This document shows, piece after piece, positions 1 to 7,956 of a DNA stretch of 40,386 bases; the first letter of the stretch is position 1, and each line of letters starts with the position of its first letter. Source of the DNA: Tropicimonas sp. IMCC6043. Lineage in GTDB: Bacteria; Pseudomonadota; Alphaproteobacteria; Rhodobacterales; Rhodobacteraceae. The notes under the pieces were generated by a model. That model searched no databases. It was not told the DNA's origin and saw only the letters and a program-made list of their open reading frames with translations. The stretch spans positions 1 to 40,386 of the forward strand of contig NZ_SELO01000034.1 of the NCBI RefSeq assembly GCF_004146235.1, written 5' to 3'. Made by a program: the position numbers and the translations under genes.

Positions 1-715
1 GTCTTCGGATGACGAAACGCGACCCGTTCAAGTATTTCAAGACCAGCCGGGAAGTCATCCGCCTCGCGGTGATGATGTATGTCCGGTTTCCCCTTTCGTT
101 GCGGAACGTTGAAGACCTGCTGCACGAGCGCGGCATCGACATCAGCCATGAAGCCGTCCGGTTTTGGTGGAACCGGTTTGGCCCGATGTTTGCCTCGGAG
201 ATCCGCAAGAAACAAGCCGAGCGGCTGCGTTCCGGTCCGCAGTGGCAATGGCACCTCGACGAAATGTGCGTGAAGATCAACGGCGAGCAGCACTACTTGT
301 GGCGGGCCGTCGATCAGGAGGGCGAGGTCCTCGAAAGCTTCGTGACAAAGACGCGGGATAAGAAGGCGGCATTGAAATTCCTCAAGAAAACAATGAAGCG
401 ATACGGTCGGCCGCACATTTTCGTCACGGACAAGCTTCGGTCGTACGGTGCCGCGTCACGGGAGGTCGGCGCGGCGGACCGGCAGGAAACTGGCCGCTGT
501 CTCAACAACAGAGCAGAAAACTCGCACCTGCCTTTCCGACGACGGGAGCGGGCGATGCAACGCTTCCGGCGGATGCGGAGTCTGCAGATGTTCGCCGCCG
601 TTCACGCCTCGGTCTTCAACCATTTCAACTCGGAGCGCAGCTTCTACTCCAGAGCCAACTTCAAGAAGAACCGCGCCGCTGCTCTCGCCGAGTGGCGCGG
701 TCTCTGCGCGGCATA
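1..715 (+). mobile_element. IS6-family insertion sequence, left copy (partial in window)
   Basis: The stretch is almost entirely occupied by an IS6-type transposase frame that begins at base 9. The left end of the element lies outside the window, so its terminal inverted repeat cannot be seen. The right boundary is placed near base 711-715, where similarity to the usual C-terminus of the family (an Ala-Glu-Trp-Arg-x-Leu-Cys-Ala-Ala ending) stops. I could not identify a matching terminal inverted repeat or a target duplication there. A second element of the same family starts at the far right of the window in the same orientation. The boundary is approximate. Confidence 0.6.
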
Positions 716-977
716 TGGGATAGCCATCCTGCCCTTGGCCAGACCGGTTCGAATTGGTCTGGCAGCACCACCGAACGACCGCTTCATCTGTCCGGATGTC
801 ATCTTTGCCGTAGGTCGCAAGTTCGCGTCTTGCGGTCCCAAACGCGCCCCGCGGGGGAGAGACCATGGTCTTCTTCCGCATCCGTGCCCGGCGAGGCGAA
901 TGTTGGTCGTCTCCTGTACAGCCTATCTGAGCCGGGGAGATGAGAAATCAAAAAAACTCGGTGCGAAAGCTGGATAG
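9..977 (+). CDS. IS6-family DDE transposase with extended, probably read-through C-terminus
   Basis: This is a transposase that cuts and joins DNA for replicative or cointegrate-type transposition of an IS6 element. The N-terminal helix-turn-helix region (about residues 5-60) includes the family signature VRFPLSLRNVEDLL. The catalytic triad is visible as D84 in WHLDE, D141 in VTDKLRSYGAA and E170 in NNRAENSH. The recognisable family sequence ends at about residue 234 (AEWRGLCAA), which matches the usual 230-250 residue length. The remaining roughly 88 residues resemble nothing I know and probably come from reading through a lost or truncated 3' end into flanking DNA. ATG at 9 is chosen because the second copy at 40317 begins with the same MTKRDPFKYF start. 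Function is certain at the family level; whether this copy is active is unclear. Confidence 0.85.
   Translation: MTKRDPFKYFKTSREVIRLAVMMYVRFPLSLRNVEDLLHERGIDISHEAVRFWWNRFGPMFASEIRKKQAERLRSGPQWQWHLDEMCVKINGEQHYLWRAVDQEGEVLESFVTKTRDKKAALKFLKKTMKRYGRPHIFVTDKLRSYGAASREVGAADRQETGRCLNNRAENSHLPFRRRERAMQRFRRMRSLQMFAAVHASVFNHFNSERSFYSRANFKKNRAAALAEWRGLCAAYGIAILPLARPVRIGLAAPPNDRFICPDVIFAVGRKFASCGPKRAPRGRDHGLLPHPCPARRMLVVSCTAYLSRGDEKSKKLGAKAG
738..763. repeat. 26-bp near-perfect palindrome
   Basis: The arms GCCAGACC (738-745) and GGTCTGGC (756-763) are exact reverse complements around a 10-base centre containing TTCGAA (748-753); 22 of the 26 positions are symmetric. It lies just downstream of the point where IS6 transposase similarity ends, inside the read-through tail. 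It could be an operator for a dimeric regulator, since the half-site GGTCTGG resembles GntR/FadR-type half-sites. It could also be a hairpin in the transcript. No T-run follows, so it is not a standard terminator. Confidence 0.5.
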
Positions 978-991
978 GGTGCTAAGGTCGG

Positions 992-1002
992 GGGAATTTC
1001 CC
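992..1002. promoter_or_regulatory. Small inverted repeat upstream of the export operon
   Basis: GGGAA-T-TTCCC is a perfect 5+5 inverted repeat 54 bases before the first operon ATG, in the only non-coding stretch (978-1055) that could hold the operon promoter. I do not see a convincing -35/-10 pair there; TTGCCG at about 1005 followed 17 bases later by TTTTCT is weak. An operator role is only a possibility. Confidence 0.25.
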
Positions 1003-1055
1003 GTTTGCCGTTTTCTGGCGCAGATAGTTTTCTACGTTAGCGCGAGCCCAGATTG

Positions 1056-2927
1056 ATGTCGCAGATTGTAAAAAGGACTGATGAGGATGCCTCGCGAACC
1101 GGGGAGGCGCCGGTCAGCTATGCAATGCTGGACCAATCTCTCTGGTCTCGGTTCCAGCAGGCCGCTACCTCGGAGGATTTCCTCGAGAGCTGGTTCGCTC
1201 TCCTGATGCGGCAGATGCCGGACGGGTCCACAGGCGTCATGCTGGTTGGGGAGGCGCCGGACCAAGGGCCGTTCTCGCCGGTGGCGTCTTGGCCTATCGG
1301 CCAGGCCCCCGCGCCGGAGCTCCTCGAGGCCGGCGAACAGGCACTGTCCCGCCGCAGCGGCGTGGTGCTCGGCGAGGGCGGCGCGGGGCGGAGCTTGGCC
1401 TGGCCGCTGGAGGTTTTCGAGCAGCTCTTCGGGGCGGTCGTGGTCTTCGTCGGCGAGAATACCGTTCCGACGCCGGAGCTCTTCCGCCGGCTGCACTGGG
1501 GCTCGGCCTGGGTGGAGTTGCTTCTGCGACGGGAGCAGGAACTGCAGGATGGCGAGCTGCGCGAGCGGGTCTCCGTAGCCTTCGACATGCTGGCAACGGT
1601 GCTGGAGCATTCCGATTTCGACGATGCCTGCAACGCGCTCGTGACAGATCTCGCCCGACGGCTCGACTGCGAGACAGTGAGCGTCGGGTTTCTGAAACGC
1701 GGCGGTATGCGCGTCCGCTCGGTGTCCAGCGCCTCCTCTTTCGCGAGGCGGTCGAACCTGATCCGGGAGATTGCGCTTGCCATGGACGAGGCGGCGGACC
1801 AGCGGGCGGTCGTTCTCTGGCCGGCGCCGGCGGACTGGGAGTTCCGCGTCACCCGTGCCCATGACGAGCTGGCGCGCAGCCACGCGGTGGGCGCTGTTCT
1901 GACCATTCCGCTGCAGGCGCGCGACGAGATCGTCGGCGCGCTCTGTTTCGAACGGCCGCAGGGCGACCGGTTCTCGGCCGCCGACGTGGAAGTCTGCGAT
2001 GCAGTGGCCTGTGTCGCCGGGCCGGTGCTGGACGAGAAGCGCGCCAACGACCGGCTGCTGCCGGTGAAAATTGTTGAATCGGTCGGGCGGCAGCTCGCCC
2101 GGCTGCTGGGCCCGTCGCATTTCGGCGCCAAGCTTTCAACGGTGGCGCTGGCCGGTGTTGTCGCCTTCTTCTATTACGCACAAGCGAATTATGACGTCTC
2201 CTCTCCGGCGCGGCTGGAGGGGACGGTGCAGCGCTCGGTCGTCGCCCCCTTCAACGGCTACCTGGCGGGGCAGAACGTGCGCGCCGGCGACGTGGTGGCC
2301 GCGGACCAGATCGTCGCCGTTCTCGACCAGAAGGACCTGTCACTGGAGCGGCTGCGGCTGATCACCGAGCGGCAGCAGCGAACCAGCGAGCTCGACCGGG
2401 CGATCGCCAACCGCGAGCGGGCGCAGGCCAACATCATCCGCGCCCAGCTCGACCAGAACGAGGCGCAGCTGGCGCTGGTGGACGAGCAGCTTGCCCGCAC
2501 CCGCATCCGTGCTCCCTTTGCGGGTTACATTGTCGAGGGCGACCTTAGCCAGCGCGTGGGCGCCTCAATCGAACGCGGGGAGACGCTGTTCCGTGTCGCC
2601 CCGCTGTCCAGTTTCCGGGTTGTCCTCGAGATCGATGAGCGCGACATCCCGGAAATCGCGCCTGGCCAGGAAGGGACGCTCCGGGTCTCGGCGTTTCCGG
2701 AAGTGCCGCTCGCCTACCGGGTCCAACGGGTGACGCCGCTGGCGCAGCAGGCGGACGGGCGGAACTTCTTCCGGGTCGAGGCGGCGCTGCTCGAGGGCAG
2801 CGACAAGCTGCGCCCCGGCATGGAGGGGGTCGCACGAACCGAGATTGGCTTGCGGCTACTGATCGTCAGCCTTACCGACGATCTTGTTGACTGGCTCCGG
2901 CTCACCGCGTGGAAATGGGCGCCATGA
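1056..2927 (+). CDS. GAF-domain / HlyD-type membrane fusion hybrid protein
   Basis: The protein (about 623 residues) joins a cytoplasmic sensory half to a periplasmic adaptor half. Residues 1-155 look like a degenerate GAF-like fold, and about 165-330 form a clearer GAF domain (alpha/beta pattern, AVLTIPLQARDEIVGALCFE near its end). A single hydrophobic helix at about 360-380 is followed by a HlyD-type adaptor. The adaptor has a first lipoyl/barrel half (VVAPFNGYLAGQNVRAGDVV), an alpha-helical hairpin rich in Arg, Gln and Glu, a second barrel half (TRIRAPFAGYIVEGDLSQRV), and a beta domain. ATG at 1056 is preferred over the TTG three bases earlier; no strong ribosome site is visible. It is the first gene of the operon and ends 16 bases before the next. 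The GAF half may tie export to a cytoplasmic ligand or signal, which is an inference. Confidence 0.82.
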   Translation: MSQIVKRTDEDASRTGEAPVSYAMLDQSLWSRFQQAATSEDFLESWFALLMRQMPDGSTGVMLVGEAPDQGPFSPVASWPIGQAPAPELLEAGEQALSRRSGVVLGEGGAGRSLAWPLEVFEQLFGAVVVFVGENTVPTPELFRRLHWGSAWVELLLRREQELQDGELRERVSVAFDMLATVLEHSDFDDACNALVTDLARRLDCETVSVGFLKRGGMRVRSVSSASSFARRSNLIREIALAMDEAADQRAVVLWPAPADWEFRVTRAHDELARSHAVGAVLTIPLQARDEIVGALCFERPQGDRFSAADVEVCDAVACVAGPVLDEKRANDRLLPVKIVESVGRQLARLLGPSHFGAKLSTVALAGVVAFFYYAQANYDVSSPARLEGTVQRSVVAPFNGYLAGQNVRAGDVVAADQIVAVLDQKDLSLERLRLITERQQRTSELDRAIANRERAQANIIRAQLDQNEAQLALVDEQLARTRIRAPFAGYIVEGDLSQRVGASIERGETLFRVAPLSSFRVVLEIDERDIPEIAPGQEGTLRVSAFPEVPLAYRVQRVTPLAQQADGRNFFRVEAALLEGSDKLRPGMEGVARTEIGLRLLIVSLTDDLVDWLRLTAWKWAP

Positions 2928-2943
2928 TCGGGGTGTGGTGGAG

Positions 2944-5115
2944 ATGACGAACCGGTCCTGGTCGAGCGGCTCGTGGTATCGCGTGTCGGGTTTTCGCCCA
3001 CGCCTCCGAGGGCATGCGCGCATCTATCGCCACCGCTACCGTGGCGAGCTCTGGTACGTGCTTCAGGACCGGGCCTCCGGGCGCTTCCACCGCTTCACGC
3101 CGGATGCCTATCGGCTCATCGCGATGATGGACGGGACACGGACGCTGGAGGAGATCTGGGAGGACGCCTGCACGCATCTGCGGATCGACGCTGTGACACA
3201 GGAGGAGCTGGTGCGGCTGGTTGGCCAACTCTACAGCGCCGACGTGCTCCAGGGCGACGTGCCGCCCGACATCGCCGAACTCTCCGACCGCGGCCGGCGG
3301 ATCCGCCGCCAGAAGGTGCTTCGCTCGGTGTTGAACCCGTTGGCACTGCGGATGCCGCTGCTCGACCCCGACGATTTCCTCGAGGCGACGATGCCTCTGG
3401 TGCGGCCGCTCTTCTCGTGGTCTGGCGTGCTCTTCTATTTTTCAGTGGTGATCTATGGCGTCGTGCTGGTGGCGCTCAACTGGGGGCCGCTGACCGAGAA
3501 CGTCGTCGACCGGGTGCTGGCCACCGAGAACCTGGTGCTGATCCTTATCGCCTACCCGGCGGTCAAGGCGCTGCACGAGCTTGGCCACGCCTGGACGCTC
3601 AAGCGATGGGGCGGCTCGGTCCACGAGATTGGGATCATGTTACTCGTCTTCATGCCGGTGCCCTATGTCGACGCCTCCGATTCCATCGCCTTCCGGGAGA
3701 AGTGGCGCCGCGCGCTGGTCGGTGCGGCGGGGATACTGGTGGAGATCTTCCTCGCGGCGCTGGCGATGATCGTCTGGGCGAATGCGGAAGAGGGCATCGT
3801 GCGCGCCTTCGCTTTCAACGTCATGCTGATCGGCGGGGTCTCGACACTGCTCTTCAACGGCAACCCGCTCTTGCGTTTCGATGGCTATTACGTGCTCTGC
3901 GACATCCTCGAGATACCCAATCTCGGCCAGAGAGCGAACCGCTACATTGCCTATTTGGTGCAGCGTCACGGCTTCGGGATGACCTGGGTCGAGAACCCGG
4001 CCAACGCGCCGGGCGAGTCGCGCTGGTTCGTTTTCTACGCCGTCGCCGCTTTTCTGTACCGGCTGACCATCACCTTCTCGATCGTCACCCTGGTGGTGTC
4101 GCGATTCTTCGTGATCGGCGTGATCCTGGCGATCTGGGCAGTGTTCCTGATGCTGCTGCTCCCAGTGCTCAAGATGGTCTGGTTCCTGTTCACAAGCCCG
4201 ATGCTCCGGCGTCACCGCGGCCGGGCCTTTGCGGTGACCGGCGGCATACTGGGCGGCATCCTGGCCCTGCTGATGATGGTGCCGCTGCCCTATTCCACCG
4301 TGGTCGAGGGGATCGTGCAGCCAGACGCCGAGGCGTGGGTCAACGCCGCCTCCGAAGGGGTGGTCGCCGAGTTGATCGTGTCGCCGGGCGAGCGGGTGGC
4401 GGCGGGCGCGCCGATCGCGCGGCTGGAGGATCCGCTGATCGAGGCCCGCCGGGCGCTCCTCGCGGCGCGGGTCATCGAGATCGAACGGCGGCTGGCGGCC
4501 GAGATTCACTTCGACCGGACCGCAGCGAAGATACTGGAGGAAGAACTTGCCGCGGCGCGCGCCGACTTGGAACTGACGGAGGCCCGGATCGCCGAACTGA
4601 CTCTGACGGCGCGGAAGGACGGCATCGTGATCCTGCCGGCGGCGGTCGACCTGAAAGGAAGCTTCGCACAGCGCGGCCAGCGGATCGCAGTGGTGGCTGA
4701 CTTCACCGACCCGCTGGTGCATGTGGCGGTGCCGGAAACCCGGGCTGACCTTGTGCGCGCCGACACGCGGGACATCGAGCTGCGCTTCGTCGCCCGCCCG
4801 GAGCGGGTCTGGCGAACGCGGGTCGACCGGGTCTTTCCTACGCTCACCCGCGAGTTGCCGAGCTTGGCGCTCTCGACCGCCGGCGGCGGGCGTATCGCGC
4901 TCGACCCGGCAAGCCCCGAGGGGCAGCCGCGCGCGCTCAACGGGTTCTACCAGCTCGACCTCCGGCTCGAGGAGCCGGTGGATGTGGAGACCTATGGCGA
5001 CCGGGTCCTGGTGCGGTTTTCGCACAGTGAAAGCCCGCTCGCCGAGCGTCTTTACCGTGGCGCGAGCCAGGTGTTCCTGAAATACTTCGCCAACGGCCGG
5101 CGGTCGGGGGCGTGA
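2944..5115 (+). CDS. M50-type site-2-protease-like membrane protein with PqqD-like and HlyD-like domains
   Basis: The product is about 723 residues from the ATG at 2944; the frame is open further upstream, but that would overlap the previous gene. Residues about 25-100 resemble a PqqD-type peptide-binding domain. A polytopic membrane core follows, with the zinc motif HELGH (H211-H215) and the second metal-binding motif NGNPLLRFDG (N305-D313), both intact as in peptidase family M50. About six hydrophobic segments run to about residue 450. The C-terminal roughly 270 residues form a periplasmic HlyD-like unit with two half-barrels (AASEGVVAELIVSPGERVAA; TARKDGIVILP) flanking a coiled coil. It may act as inner-membrane platform, processing protease or both. 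The motif-level assignment is firm; the substrate is unknown, with the giant protein downstream or an adaptor as candidates. Confidence 0.85.
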   Translation: MTNRSWSSGSWYRVSGFRPRLRGHARIYRHRYRGELWYVLQDRASGRFHRFTPDAYRLIAMMDGTRTLEEIWEDACTHLRIDAVTQEELVRLVGQLYSADVLQGDVPPDIAELSDRGRRIRRQKVLRSVLNPLALRMPLLDPDDFLEATMPLVRPLFSWSGVLFYFSVVIYGVVLVALNWGPLTENVVDRVLATENLVLILIAYPAVKALHELGHAWTLKRWGGSVHEIGIMLLVFMPVPYVDASDSIAFREKWRRALVGAAGILVEIFLAALAMIVWANAEEGIVRAFAFNVMLIGGVSTLLFNGNPLLRFDGYYVLCDILEIPNLGQRANRYIAYLVQRHGFGMTWVENPANAPGESRWFVFYAVAAFLYRLTITFSIVTLVVSRFFVIGVILAIWAVFLMLLLPVLKMVWFLFTSPMLRRHRGRAFAVTGGILGGILALLMMVPLPYSTVVEGIVQPDAEAWVNAASEGVVAELIVSPGERVAAGAPIARLEDPLIEARRALLAARVIEIERRLAAEIHFDRTAAKILEEELAAARADLELTEARIAELTLTARKDGIVILPAAVDLKGSFAQRGQRIAVVADFTDPLVHVAVPETRADLVRADTRDIELRFVARPERVWRTRVDRVFPTLTRELPSLALSTAGGGRIALDPASPEGQPRALNGFYQLDLRLEEPVDVETYGDRVLVRFSHSESPLAERLYRGASQVFLKYFANGRRSGA

Positions 5116-5137
5116 ACACGACACTCAAATTTTCAAG

Positions 5138-5146
5138 AGGGAAGGA
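5138..5146 (+). promoter_or_regulatory. Strong ribosome binding site of the SapC-family gene
   Basis: A purine-rich AGGGAAGGA-like run sits about 8 bases before the ATG at 5155, inside the 39-base gap between genes. It is the clearest ribosome site in the operon and fixes this start. Confidence 0.6.
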
Positions 5147-5154
5147 AACGAACT

Positions 5155-5958
5155 ATGGCAACCCAACTGCTGTTCTACGAAAAGGCCGCTCCGGTCACGT
5201 TCCGCGATCACGGCGACCTCTCGGTGCGGACTGGCGGAACCTACGGTTTCGCGCGCAAGGTCAACTCGGTGCCGCTGACGGCGGTGGAATTCTCCGCCGC
5301 TGCCGCTGCCTATCCGATCGTCTTCGCCGGCGACGACACTGCGGTGATGCCGGCGGTGATCCTCGGCGCGCGGGCGAACGAGAACCTTTTCGTGGATGCC
5401 GACGGGCGCTGGACCGGAAGCTACATCCCGGCCTTCGTGCGCCGCTATCCCTTCGTCTTCTCGGCCGCTGACGAAGGCAAGCAGCTGATCCTGCATATCG
5501 ACGAGACCTTCGAGGGCTGCAACCGCGACGGCCATGGCGAACGGCTGTTCGACGCCGGGGGCGAGCGGACGCAATACCTTCAGAACCTGCTGCGCTTCCT
5601 ACAGGAATACCAAGGGCAGTTCGCCCGCACCCAAGCTTATTGCAAACGCCTGAAGAATCTCGACCTGTTGCAGCCGATGCAGGCGCAGTTCCGCATCGCC
5701 GGCGGCGAGGAGCGGTCGGTCTCCGGCTTCTTCGTGGTCGACCGGGAAAAGCTGAAGGCGATCGAGACCGATGCCTTGCGGCAGATGTTCGACACCGACG
5801 AGCTGGAATGCACCTACTTGCATCTTCACTCCCTGCGCCACTTCAACGACATGGTGAAGCGGCTTGCCGATAGCGCGCCGGAGGCCTCGGCCGCCGCGGC
5901 CGATACGGGCGACGATGCCGAGTCGGGAGAGGCGAGCCCCGAGGCGGCCGAGGTCTAG
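5155..5958 (+). CDS. SapC-family protein
   Basis: The 267-residue product matches the SapC family along its length. It shows the characteristic blocks NSVPLTAVEF near residue 40, YPIVFAG, ANENLFVDADGRWTGSYIPA, FVRRYPFVF, YLQNLLRFLQEYQ, FARTQAYCKRLKNLDLL and SGFFVVDREKLKAI. The last 35 residues are an Ala/Glu/Asp-rich acidic tail. There is no signal peptide and no membrane helix, so it is probably cytosolic. The family takes its name from a gene in the Campylobacter fetus S-layer locus, next to that locus's type I export genes. Its biochemical role is not established. Its position between the M50/HlyD gene and the SecA-like gene fits a chaperone or targeting factor for the giant exported protein, which is an inference. 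Confidence 0.9.
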   Translation: MATQLLFYEKAAPVTFRDHGDLSVRTGGTYGFARKVNSVPLTAVEFSAAAAAYPIVFAGDDTAVMPAVILGARANENLFVDADGRWTGSYIPAFVRRYPFVFSAADEGKQLILHIDETFEGCNRDGHGERLFDAGGERTQYLQNLLRFLQEYQGQFARTQAYCKRLKNLDLLQPMQAQFRIAGGEERSVSGFFVVDREKLKAIETDALRQMFDTDELECTYLHLHSLRHFNDMVKRLADSAPEASAAAADTGDDAESGEASPEAAEV

Positions 5959-5970
5959 GGGCGCGGTCCG

Positions 5971-7956
5971 ATGGACCAGATTGCGGAAGCGGCCTTCCGG
6001 CCGCTGCGCCTGGAATTCTATCCGGAGAGGCAGGACCGGGAGGAGGGCTGGCTGTACCGCGTCGAGAGCGCGGTCTCCGGCTGGCTCGGCGGAGCGTCGC
6101 AGGCGCTCCGCCCGGCCGCTGTCGGGGTGACGCTCCGGCGCATTGCCCGCGCCGGGCGCGGTCTCGAGCGGCTGCACGACGCTGCGCTCGAGGGCCAGAT
6201 TCGGGAGACCCGGGTCGCGCTGCGCCGTCATGGGCTGACAGCCGCCAATATCCGCCGCGGCTTCGCACTGGTGCGCGAGGTCAGCCGCCGCGAGCTGGGC
6301 CTCCGGCATCACGATGTCCAGATCCTCGGCGGGTTGGCGATGATCCGCGGCGAGCTTGCCGAGATGGACACTGGCGAAGGCAAGACGATCACCGCCGCGT
6401 TGGCGGCGGCGACGGCGGCGATGGCCGGTATTCCAGTCCACATCGTCACTGTGAATGGCTATCTTGCGCGGCGCGACTGCGAGACGCTGATGCCGGTCTA
6501 CCGCGCCCTCGGGCTCACCGTGGCGGTGGTGGAGGAGGGGATGGAGCCGGCGGAACGGCGGGCGGCCTATGATGCCGACATCTGCTATGCCTCCAACACT
6601 GAGATCGCCTTCGACTACCTGCGCGACCGGCTGGTCTTCGGCGGCCGGCACAACGACTTACGGCGGCGGCTGCGGCGGCTGACCGGGGACCGGGACCTGG
6701 AAGCGCGGCTGGTGATGCGCGGGCTGCATTTCGCCATCGTCGACGAGGCGGATTCGGTGCTGGTCGACGAGGCGCGCACGCCGCTGATCATCTCCCGCCA
6801 GTCCAACCCTGAGGATGAGGCGGTCTGGGCCTCGCAGGCGCTCGACCTGGCGCGCAACCTGCGGGCGGATGTGGACTACAAGATTTTGGGCGAGGAACGG
6901 CGGGTGCGGCTGACCGACCAGGGGCGCGAGACGCTGGCGCGCTGCACCGCCCGGCTCGACGGCCTCTGGGCCAGTCCGATCCGGCGCGAGGAGGTGATCC
7001 ACCAGGCGCTCTCCGCACTCTACATCTTCAAGCTCGGCGACCACTACCTGATCCACGATGGCAAGGTGCAGATCGTCGATGAATATACCGGCCGCCTGCA
7101 GCCGGACCGCTCCTGGTCGGACGGGTTGCATCAACTCATCGAGGCCAAGGAAGGCGTGGAGGTGACGGGGCAGAATCTGTCGATGGCGCGGATAACCTAC
7201 CAGCGCTTTTTCCGCCGCTACCGGATGCTCGCCGGTATGACCGGCACGGCGCGGGAGGTGCGCGGCGAACTCTGGTCGGTCTATGGGCTCCGGGTAGCGC
7301 GTATCCCGCCGAACCGGCCGTCGCGGCTTCGCTTCTGGCGCTCAAAGGTGCGGTCGCACGCCGAGGACAAATGGGCACAGGTGGCACGCAGCGCCGCGCG
7401 CGAGCTGGCAAAGGGGCGTCCGGTGCTGATCGGTACGCGGTCGGTCGCGGCCTCGCTCACTGCCAGCGAGGCGCTGACGGCGGCCGGGATCGAGCACCAG
7501 GTGCTGAACGCTGAAAATGACACCGAGGAGGCGACGGTGATCGCTCAGGCGGGGGAGCGGGGGCGGGTGACGGTGGCCACCAACATGGCGGGCCGCGGCG
7601 TCGACATCGCTCTGGCCCCCGGCGTGGCCGAGGCAGGCGGGCTGCATGTCATCCTCACCGAGCGGCACGACGCGGGGCGGATCGACCGTCAGCTCGCCGG
7701 CCGCGCCGGGCGGCGGGGCGAGCCGGGCTCGGTCGAGGCGATCCTGTCGCTCGACGACCCGCTCATCGACCTATTGCGATCGCCGCTCCGGCGGCGGCTG
7801 GCGCGGTTTCCATGGGGCACCTACGGGCTCAGGCTCCGGCTCTTCGACCGAGCGCAGCGCCGGACCGAGCGTGCCCATGCCCGCGCCCGCAAGGACCTCG
7901 TCTACCAGGACCGCCGTCTCAACACTTTGCTTTCCTTTACCGGAGGACTGGAATGA
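5971..7956 (+). CDS. Short SecA-like export ATPase (SecA paralogue)
   Basis: The 661-residue protein carries the SecA DEAD motor. Walker A is MDTGEGKT (residues 132-139). Walker B is DEAD at 258-261, followed by SVLVDEARTPLIIS. A preprotein cross-linking region contains VDEYTGRLQPDRSWSDGLHQ and LAGMTGTA. NBD2 motifs are TNMAGRGVDI (from T537) and QLAGRAGRRG (from Q574). Canonical SecA is about 850-900 residues. This one stops about 35 residues into the helical scaffold (region of RARKDLVYQDRRLN), so the two-helix finger, the wing domain and the C-terminal zinc tail are missing. It is therefore an accessory ATPase rather than the housekeeping SecA. The gene starts 12 bases after the SapC gene and its stop overlaps the next start by four bases, which indicates coupled translation. 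It is probably the energy source of the export apparatus (inference). Confidence 0.88.
   Translation: MDQIAEAAFRPLRLEFYPERQDREEGWLYRVESAVSGWLGGASQALRPAAVGVTLRRIARAGRGLERLHDAALEGQIRETRVALRRHGLTAANIRRGFALVREVSRRELGLRHHDVQILGGLAMIRGELAEMDTGEGKTITAALAAATAAMAGIPVHIVTVNGYLARRDCETLMPVYRALGLTVAVVEEGMEPAERRAAYDADICYASNTEIAFDYLRDRLVFGGRHNDLRRRLRRLTGDRDLEARLVMRGLHFAIVDEADSVLVDEARTPLIISRQSNPEDEAVWASQALDLARNLRADVDYKILGEERRVRLTDQGRETLARCTARLDGLWASPIRREEVIHQALSALYIFKLGDHYLIHDGKVQIVDEYTGRLQPDRSWSDGLHQLIEAKEGVEVTGQNLSMARITYQRFFRRYRMLAGMTGTAREVRGELWSVYGLRVARIPPNRPSRLRFWRSKVRSHAEDKWAQVARSAARELAKGRPVLIGTRSVAASLTASEALTAAGIEHQVLNAENDTEEATVIAQAGERGRVTVATNMAGRGVDIALAPGVAEAGGLHVILTERHDAGRIDRQLAGRAGRRGEPGSVEAILSLDDPLIDLLRSPLRRRLARFPWGTYGLRLRLFDRAQRRTERAHARARKDLVYQDRRLNTLLSFTGGLE
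7942..7946 (+). promoter_or_regulatory. Shine-Dalgarno site fixing the start of the overlapping HlyD gene
   Basis: GGAGG lies six bases before the ATG at 7953, inside the end of the SecA-like gene. It decides the start at 7953 over the upstream in-frame codons at 7812 onward. The start and stop share ATGA, a usual sign of translational coupling. Confidence 0.75.

Noticed and set aside
738-763. tRNA T-arm (GGTTCGAAT present)
   Set aside because: The bases around the loop cannot form a five-pair T-stem and no acceptor, anticodon arm or CCA context is present.
847-856. CCCCGCGGGG palindrome as a terminator
   Set aside because: It has no loop and no following T-run; such short GC palindromes are common in this DNA.
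2884-2943. TTG start for the M50 gene overlapping the previous gene
   Set aside because: The extra residues (Gly/Arg-rich) are not family-like; ATG 2944 begins just after the previous stop.
7812-7952. Upstream start for the HlyD gene inside the SecA-like gene
   Set aside because: The signal peptide begins at the ATG at 7953, which has GGAGG at the right distance.
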